This document shows, one piece after another, positions 58,315 through 64,000 of a stretch of 64,000 bases of DNA; position 1 is the stretch's first letter; each line of letters opens with the position of its first letter. The notes beneath the pieces were generated by a model that was not told the DNA's origin, ran no database searches, and saw only the letters and a list, made by a program, of their open reading frames with translations. This DNA comes from Armillaria gallica (Eukaryota > Basidiomycota > Agaricomycetes > Agaricales > Physalacriaceae): NCBI GenBank assembly GCA_037576215.1, contig JBANDB010000012.1, forward strand, positions 2,849,872 to 2,913,871, in the 5' to 3' direction. The position numbers and the translations under genes are program-made.

Positions 58315-60085
58315 AATGACTGATTCTTCGCAGAAACCCAGTGTCCTCATCTTTGGTGAGCACAGCGCCAACAGCAATGCCCGACATACTCACATCTATC
58401 CTTATCGACGTTTCCAGGCGGTCTGAATACCTATTCGCGTGCGCTGGCAGCTTATCTGGTTCCGCTGGAAGGAGATCCATTAGTCTCAGTCCGTATTCGT
58501 TGCGCGATGCTGGAATATTCAATCTGAATTCATTGCAGCATGTACGGATGGTCGATAAATACCAAGTCGCGCCTGCGACTACGTGAGTGAACCACCTACT
58601 CGACCTCTTGACCTTGATCGCCAATCATCCATCATCTCAGATATATTGGAGCAGAGTTCCCGAAGATTCTTGAGAAGGAGGAGGTTGACTATCAGCAGGC
58701 AAACCTGACGGTTCCGTGTACGTGGAGTCGCCTTTCAGTACATTTCCTATATGCTCACAAAAAACAGCCAATATCCCACCTCTCTTTGACCCGCCCGAGG
58801 GCCAGCCCCCATACGATTACGTCTTTGATTTGACTGGTGAAGTGCGCCAGGATCGGACAGACATGGTGAGCTCGTTTCCCTGCTCTTTGCCATTCGGTCT
58901 CACCACATTTCAGATACAAATGTCAACTACATGCAATGTTGCCAGAATACTCGGCGAAGAGGCCGCAAAACGCAAAGTCAAGGCATACGTTCGACTACAG
59001 CTTCCATTCTATGAAACATCAAATAAAGGCCCGTGGGACGAAAAGCAGAATCCAAAACCCTCAGGTACAGTTGGGACTTGGTGGCACGAAACCTTGCGAA
59101 TCTTGGCCAATATGGAAGAGTGCGTCTTTGGCCAGACTCCCAGTCTCGGCTCACCTCAACTTCTTTCCAGCCTCAACTTGGTCATTTTACGGGTCGCGTT
59201 GGGTTATGGCCCTTATACAGATTATGGTACCAGTGAGTGATAGATGCTTTCCGTCCGATATCATTAATCCCGATGAATTGTAGTGGCGTCGTTCATCACG
59301 GTCGCAGCCGTCTATGGTTATATGAATAAGCCCATGAAGTCATTGTAACAGCCTTTGCCGATGATTCATGCGCCTCTTTATCTTACTTTTGTATAGATGG
59401 TCTCCAGGAAAACATCCATCGCATACTGTCCACGTGGAGGATATTGCTGGCGGCTTGTGGGCTTGCGCCCAGTGGATGGCACCTTTGGGCAGGAAGGCAG
59501 CTGACGAGGCCGCAGGGGAGGATATACCATTCCACAATGACAAAAGCAAGCTCAAGGATGTCCCTGAGGCACCCGCACATGACAAGAAAGTCGCTGCCCC
59601 TCTGTTCAACCTTGTGAGTGGACAGCTTGTCCTATTTTGTGTTCTTCACGACATTCCCTTAGGCCGATGATTCTCAAATGACGCTGGCGGAGACCGGTCA
59701 ACTTTGTACATCATTCTTTGGCACAACTTTTGATTTCTTCAACTTCTTCGAGAACACTATATTCAAGGTGACGCAGTCCACTTTTTCACACCAATGCCCT
59801 ACTAATACCCTCTAACAGCTGAAGGACGACATCGTCGAGGAAATTAATGAACTTCATGTCGGTCACTGGACAGAGATGATCCTCAAGTCTGATCCTCCGA
59901 TTCCTAACACGCCTTTGTCCGCCTACATGGACAAGTACTACCTAGAGAAGACTGTCGTCGGTTTCAGTAACTCCAAGATCAAGACTGTGACCGGGTACCA
60001 GCTGAGCAAGCCACGGTTCAATCATGACACGATCAAGGACATGATTGACAAATGGAAAGCTGAGGGCAGTTGGCCTATTTTATAA
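58315..60085 (+). CDS. NAD(P)-binding Rossmann-fold protein (extended SDR-like)
   Basis: A 9- to 10-exon gene. ATG at 58315 gives MTDSSQKPSVLIFG and, across the first intron, GLNTYSRALAAYLVPLEGDP, an N-terminal dinucleotide-binding strand-loop-helix in which the usual G-x-x-G-x-x-G is modified. Then VDKYQVAPATTYIGAEFPKI, YDYVFDLTGEVRQDRTDM, CNVARILGEEAAKRKVKAYV, LNLVILRVALGYGPYTDYG, and HTVHVEDIAGGLWACAQWM, typical of epimerase/NmrA-type extended SDRs. The end reads SKIKTVTGYQLSKPRFNHDT and DMIDKWKAEGSWPIL. Intron phases agree at all joins. An active-site Y-x3-K is not evident, so enzymatic activity is uncertain. Probably cytosolic; the substrate is unknown. Confidence 0.8.
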
Positions 60086-62339
60086 TCCTTTCTGCGATTC
60101 CTTTGGATTTCTGATTTTTGTGCATCATTTGTTTTCGTTTTCGTCAGTGTTTCAGTATAGGATTTCAGGCATTAAATTACTCGATAATACTCATTCTCTC
60201 CTATCTGCCTCATTCGCGCTCAAGTTTAGTCTTTATACCTCTCATTTGCTGCTGCTACCCATCAGTGTCGTCTCATACCTACATAGTTTAAACTCTGTCC
60301 AATGTAATAATTGTTTTTCATTGCACTAGTACTCATTTTCATTTTCTAGCGTTGGGGTCGATGAAGCGATCTTCATCATCTCCTCCATGAGGTACGTGTT
60401 GGTTATTGTACTCACGCCATGGCTGTCTTTGGACCTAGACATATGGAACGTTGTACAATCTACGTCGTCCACGTGCGTTCTATTGAAGAGTCAAGCTTGT
60501 TTCAAGGAAGGAGCGATGATTGAGCTATCTATATCTCGGGCAATCACAAGCTCAGCTCTCAGAATGATAACGGACGAGAATGTCCTCCAATGGGTGTCTT
60601 TCACGTTATATTATTGACAGGCTTGCGAAGATTTGGGCTGTTGCATACTGGTGACAACTTCAAGCTGATAGGTGTTCCTCGCCGAGCCGTTGCTCATTCC
60701 CGATGAGACGCAACCCGACCGTGCAGAGCATGGCAGTACTATCAGCGCAAGCATATGGGTATGTACAGTGGGACAATGCAGAACTGTTTCTGATAGACCT
60801 CTTCCTAACCCAAACTTAGAAGGCGGAGCCTAGCTGGTAGACCAATCTGAGCTCGAATATAATGAACTGCCAGCCTCAAGCGCCTTTTCTCCCTCGAAGA
60901 TGAACAAAAATATTGTCGCCATCTTCAGGGAACAAATCCGTACGCAAATGCCTATGAAAATGGACATTCAAGTCGTGCGTAATTTATCCTTGTCAATTCC
61001 ACTTCGACCACTCGTAGCTATACCCTCCATACGGAGTCCCGGGATACTACCAAAACGACGGAGTTCACAGTAATATTATTCTCGCTGAGCCGTATCCCGG
61101 AGGATCTCCTTTTAACTCACGCGGTTGAAGAGCAGCCTTAGGCAGGCATGTATTCTTTGCGGGAGAGGTATTAGTTCCTCGTAGATTGGGTGGACAACGC
61201 CGGCTAGAACTGGGAAATCATTCCGCGAGATGTACGTGTGTGAACCAGTAAAGCACAATGAACCGGCGCTGGGGAGGTCCGTAGACGGGTATGCCTGTCG
61301 TAACTCGGCCACCTGATTCGTACAACCTCGACTCTTCTCTAAGATGCTTTTGCAAGATGCTCCACGACAAATACATTCAGCGCAACACATGGGGTCTCGA
61401 GCGCGGCCAACGCCGCTTCCTCCAGAAGATGATAAAGAATGACCTCTGCGCGAGACCCAAAACCCAAATTTCGACGTGTTTCTCTGTGTTGATTGACAGA
61501 CAGATACTTCTGAGTATGCCTGCCATTGTAATAATCTTCAACGCCTTCTTTACGCCTCTAACCAAGGAGTCCGGCATTGTTCCACAGGAAGACGGTCAAC
61601 GTGGGAGTGTAAGGGAATTCATCATGTTGAGCATAAGGTGATACCCGGAAGAATATTCAGTAGACTAAGGAACAAGAAGTGACAGGATGAGTACCGATAG
61701 CCTGGGACGAGCGGGGATCATTTCCCCCCTATCCTTCAATCTCACAGCACGGAATCTCATTTTAGATTATGCCGAAATAGTGATAGATACCGTAGAATGA
61801 TGCGCTATGAATGTGTATGTTACGGTCACGTGGTTTTCAGAGTTCCTATACAAAACTTAGGACTGCCTTCGGGGCCTCCAGCCACTTGAGCGATAAAGAA
61901 TTGTATACTGATACAAAATGAGTAGCCTATGGATTCATAAATCAAAGTTTTCCAGCTGTCACTGATGTTACCACTATTCTTACAACTGCCACGAACTGCT
62001 ATTTACTCGTCTTCTGTCCATTCCACTGGCATCAGTGGTGAAGTGCAGACTGATATGATGACTAACTAAAAGCATCGCAGCGGGAGAAGGGAGTTTCCTT
62101 ACTATTTGTTGGGATTTTCGAACGACGGTCGAGATTGTAAAAGAATATGGCCGTTCAGAACAACAAAAAAGGACCGCTAGGGCAAAGACTATTTCCTAGG
62201 TGACCGAATCACCGTAGACTTGCCGGCTAGATTTAATGACGTTTTTGAGATTATCTGCATATACACTGAAACAGACCTAGAGCTAATCTTACAGCATCTC
62301 CAGACCGATTTCTAGGTTTGATAAAAGCCACCAACAAAC
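60086..62339. other. No recognised gene; weak coding-like text
   Basis: The plus strand at 60670-60840 reads VFLAEPLLIPDETQPDRAEH and, across a possible intron (donor near 60757, acceptor near 60820), KAEPSW and a stop, suggesting a relic of a 3' exon. A 116-codon frame at 61291-61641 has no known features. The rest appears non-coding. Confidence 0.35.
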
Positions 62340-63909
62340 CTAATCATCATCCATGAGCTCGGCCAGCTCCCGTTCCTCTTCTTCTGTTAAGATGGATTGC
62401 GGTTCCTGTGGCACTGGGCTTTTGGGTTTCGCCGTGGCCGATGTCGCCTGAGGCGGTGGAGCCAAAAGTTCTGCCCGACTGTCATTCTAAAATTCCACAG
62501 GGAAGTAGATCGCACATACCAGATAACTTCCACTTCCGCAGCGTGCCATCAAGACTGGCGCTGAGAACCCACGGTTCAATACGAGTATACCCGTCTGCCC
62601 CTGTGAACTTGCGCATCCAAAGACGCAAAGCCGTGACATCGTGCCAATGTGCATCAATCTCACTTAGAATTTCCGGCTCCTCAATAGAGGACACATCATA
62701 TGCACGTATGACGTCGGCTGAACCGGTAATCAAGTACGGCTCGGCTAGATCTGTCAATGCAAAGGGGAGAAGACACCGAACTGCTGTAGGATGCGTCATG
62801 AACCGAGGTACTTTGTCTGCCTCCGAGGTAGGGTTTACGGTAACGACTTGAACGGTGTCATCAGAAGACGCTTTTGTCCATTTCCGTATGAGCCACAGCA
62901 GCGAAACATCACAGTCGTTCGGGCTCACCTGTCCAGAGCTGGCCGTTCCCATAATGCATATCATTTATCCGTGTTCGATGATGGGTCAGTTCGTATTTAA
63001 GAGAACTCTTCCAGCGTGACGAAGCGCCACCTTCTTTCTGCAGGTGCCAAACTTTGATAACCCCCATAGTGTCTCCTGTGCAGAGCTCGACTGACTGATC
63101 AGAATTGACAGTGCCATCGATGCATTCTACAGGCCGAGTATGGGACGATATTGACCCTAGAGGATGTAGCGGACCTTCCAAAACCGAGGATAGGTCCCTA
63201 GTGGTAAGATAAGCTCCATGCGGTCAGGCAACAAAGAAGCCTGCTCCCACCAGAATCTCACAATCTTGTCAGAACTGCCAGAAACGAGAAGTTTGAGGTC
63301 TGGAAAAACCAAAAGAGATTTGACGAAATCGTCGTGAGCGTCGGTGGATGACAGCAGTTCTTTCGTCTATGAATTGGTTACCAAACGCCAGCGGAATCTG
63401 AACGCCACGACCTACGTCTCTGTCCCAGACTTTGATGGTCTTGATCACAAGTTAGTAAGTGATTGGAGATAGAGGACAGATTCCACTTTATCCCAAGAAC
63501 CGGATATCACAAGTTTTCGTGCTCCGGAACTGCCGCTTGTTTCGAAGAAAACGATAGATGTCACAGGGCCTGTATGGCCGCGATATACTTGCAGAGTTTT
63601 ACCTGTCTGGGCAGATGATGTTGATGTGTTCCCCGAGACGCGCAGTCATACGTACCTCGAGCTCCAGTCTTCGGATAATGGTCGTGTTTTCCGCTATCCA
63701 CGCGTCGTTGCCCAGTATTTCTACTGCAAGAGCCTTCCCAGGAAGTTGTAGAGGCGATCCGAGATCTTTTGTTCTCTCTGCCTTCTCCTTGCGGGACTGG
63801 GACACCGAGGTGGGTATTTGAAGACATTCGTGAACAACTAGACGCATACATGGTCAAGGATAAGGTGGGCCTCAGAGACCATGAGATTGGAAGCGTCTAC
63901 ATTGGTCAT
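62340..63909 (-). CDS. WD40-repeat protein
   Basis: ATG at 63909 (MTNVDASNLMVSEAHLILDH) is joined by an intron to SRKEKAERTKDLGSPLQLPG, then KALAVEILGNDAWIAENTTI and IIRRLELE. After further introns come GKTLQVYRGHTGPVTSIVFF, ARKLVISGSWDK, TIKVWDRDVGRG, LRFWWEQASLLPDRMELILP-like text, SSHTRPVECIDG, SVELCTGDTMGVIKVWHLQK, EPYLITGSADVIRAYDVSSI and PWVLSASLDGTLRKWKL. The end is acidic, TEEERELAELMDDD. About six or seven WD repeats make a single propeller, so it is a scaffold protein. No partner can be named from the sequence. The gene is complete in the window, with the promoter only partly present. Confidence 0.8.
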
Positions 63910-64000
63910 TGCTAGAGAACCGGATGGCTGGACGATGGTGGTAGAAGAGACGAGAATTATTTGCACCGTTGTTTGATTTCAAAGCCGACCCTGACTCATC

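Noticed and set aside
1..64000. CRISPR arrays, bacterial operons, rRNA genes or phage attachment sites
   Set aside because: The window is fungal with spliced genes; no regular direct-repeat and spacer pattern and no rRNA-like sequence were seen.

Overview
This is a eukaryotic, fungal window. Genes are broken by many ~50-nt GT-AG introns, lie close together on both strands, and include clear fungal housekeeping genes (SPT16, RPC82/POLR3C, GEA/GBF1, PFS2/WDR33, 3-hydroxyisobutyrate dehydrogenase). Intron density and size, gene style and the mid-range base composition fit a filamentous basidiomycete, most likely an Agaricomycete. Species cannot be told from the sequence.

Layout. 1-4 kb: two members of an unnamed Cys/His-rich small-protein family (one apparently intact, one decayed). 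4.7-8.9 kb: histone chaperone SPT16. 9.7-10.4 kb: small Ser-rich protein of unknown function. 11.4-18.8 kb: a possible small gene and four more members of the Cys/His family, one with a frameshift and one strongly diverged. 16.6-35.8 kb: a scrambled segmental array. A unit made of an upstream module (called M here), a 'type A' Cys/His gene and RPC82 (or a piece of it) occurs three times. In the first two repeats RPC82 is only a fragment, joined to an inverted 3' fragment of the 'type B' gene. In the third repeat RPC82 is complete. Insertions interrupt the second and third repeats, including two related ~1.4-1.5 kb elements in opposite orientation and a ~200 bp palindromic MITE-like element. 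36.3-52.6 kb: ordinary gene-dense housekeeping DNA (acidic low-complexity protein, small membrane protein, 5'-nucleotidase-like metallophosphatase, kinase-like gene, Arf-GEF GEA/GBF1, PFS2, HIBADH). 53-64 kb: a frameshifted arrestin-like gene, long stretches with no recognisable gene, an NAD(P)-binding Rossmann protein and a WD40 protein.

The most interesting content is the Cys/His family: eight loci within 33 kb, all following the same three-exon plan with a nearly invariant 105-nt middle exon that carries a C-x2-C-G-H-x-x-H-x-H-x-D-Y core. I recognise no named domain in it. Its spread goes together with repeated duplication of the locus next to RPC82, so gene birth, fusion and decay can all be read in one window. 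Coordinates of multi-exon genes run from start codon to stop codon; exon limits were worked out by eye from splice signals and reading frame.
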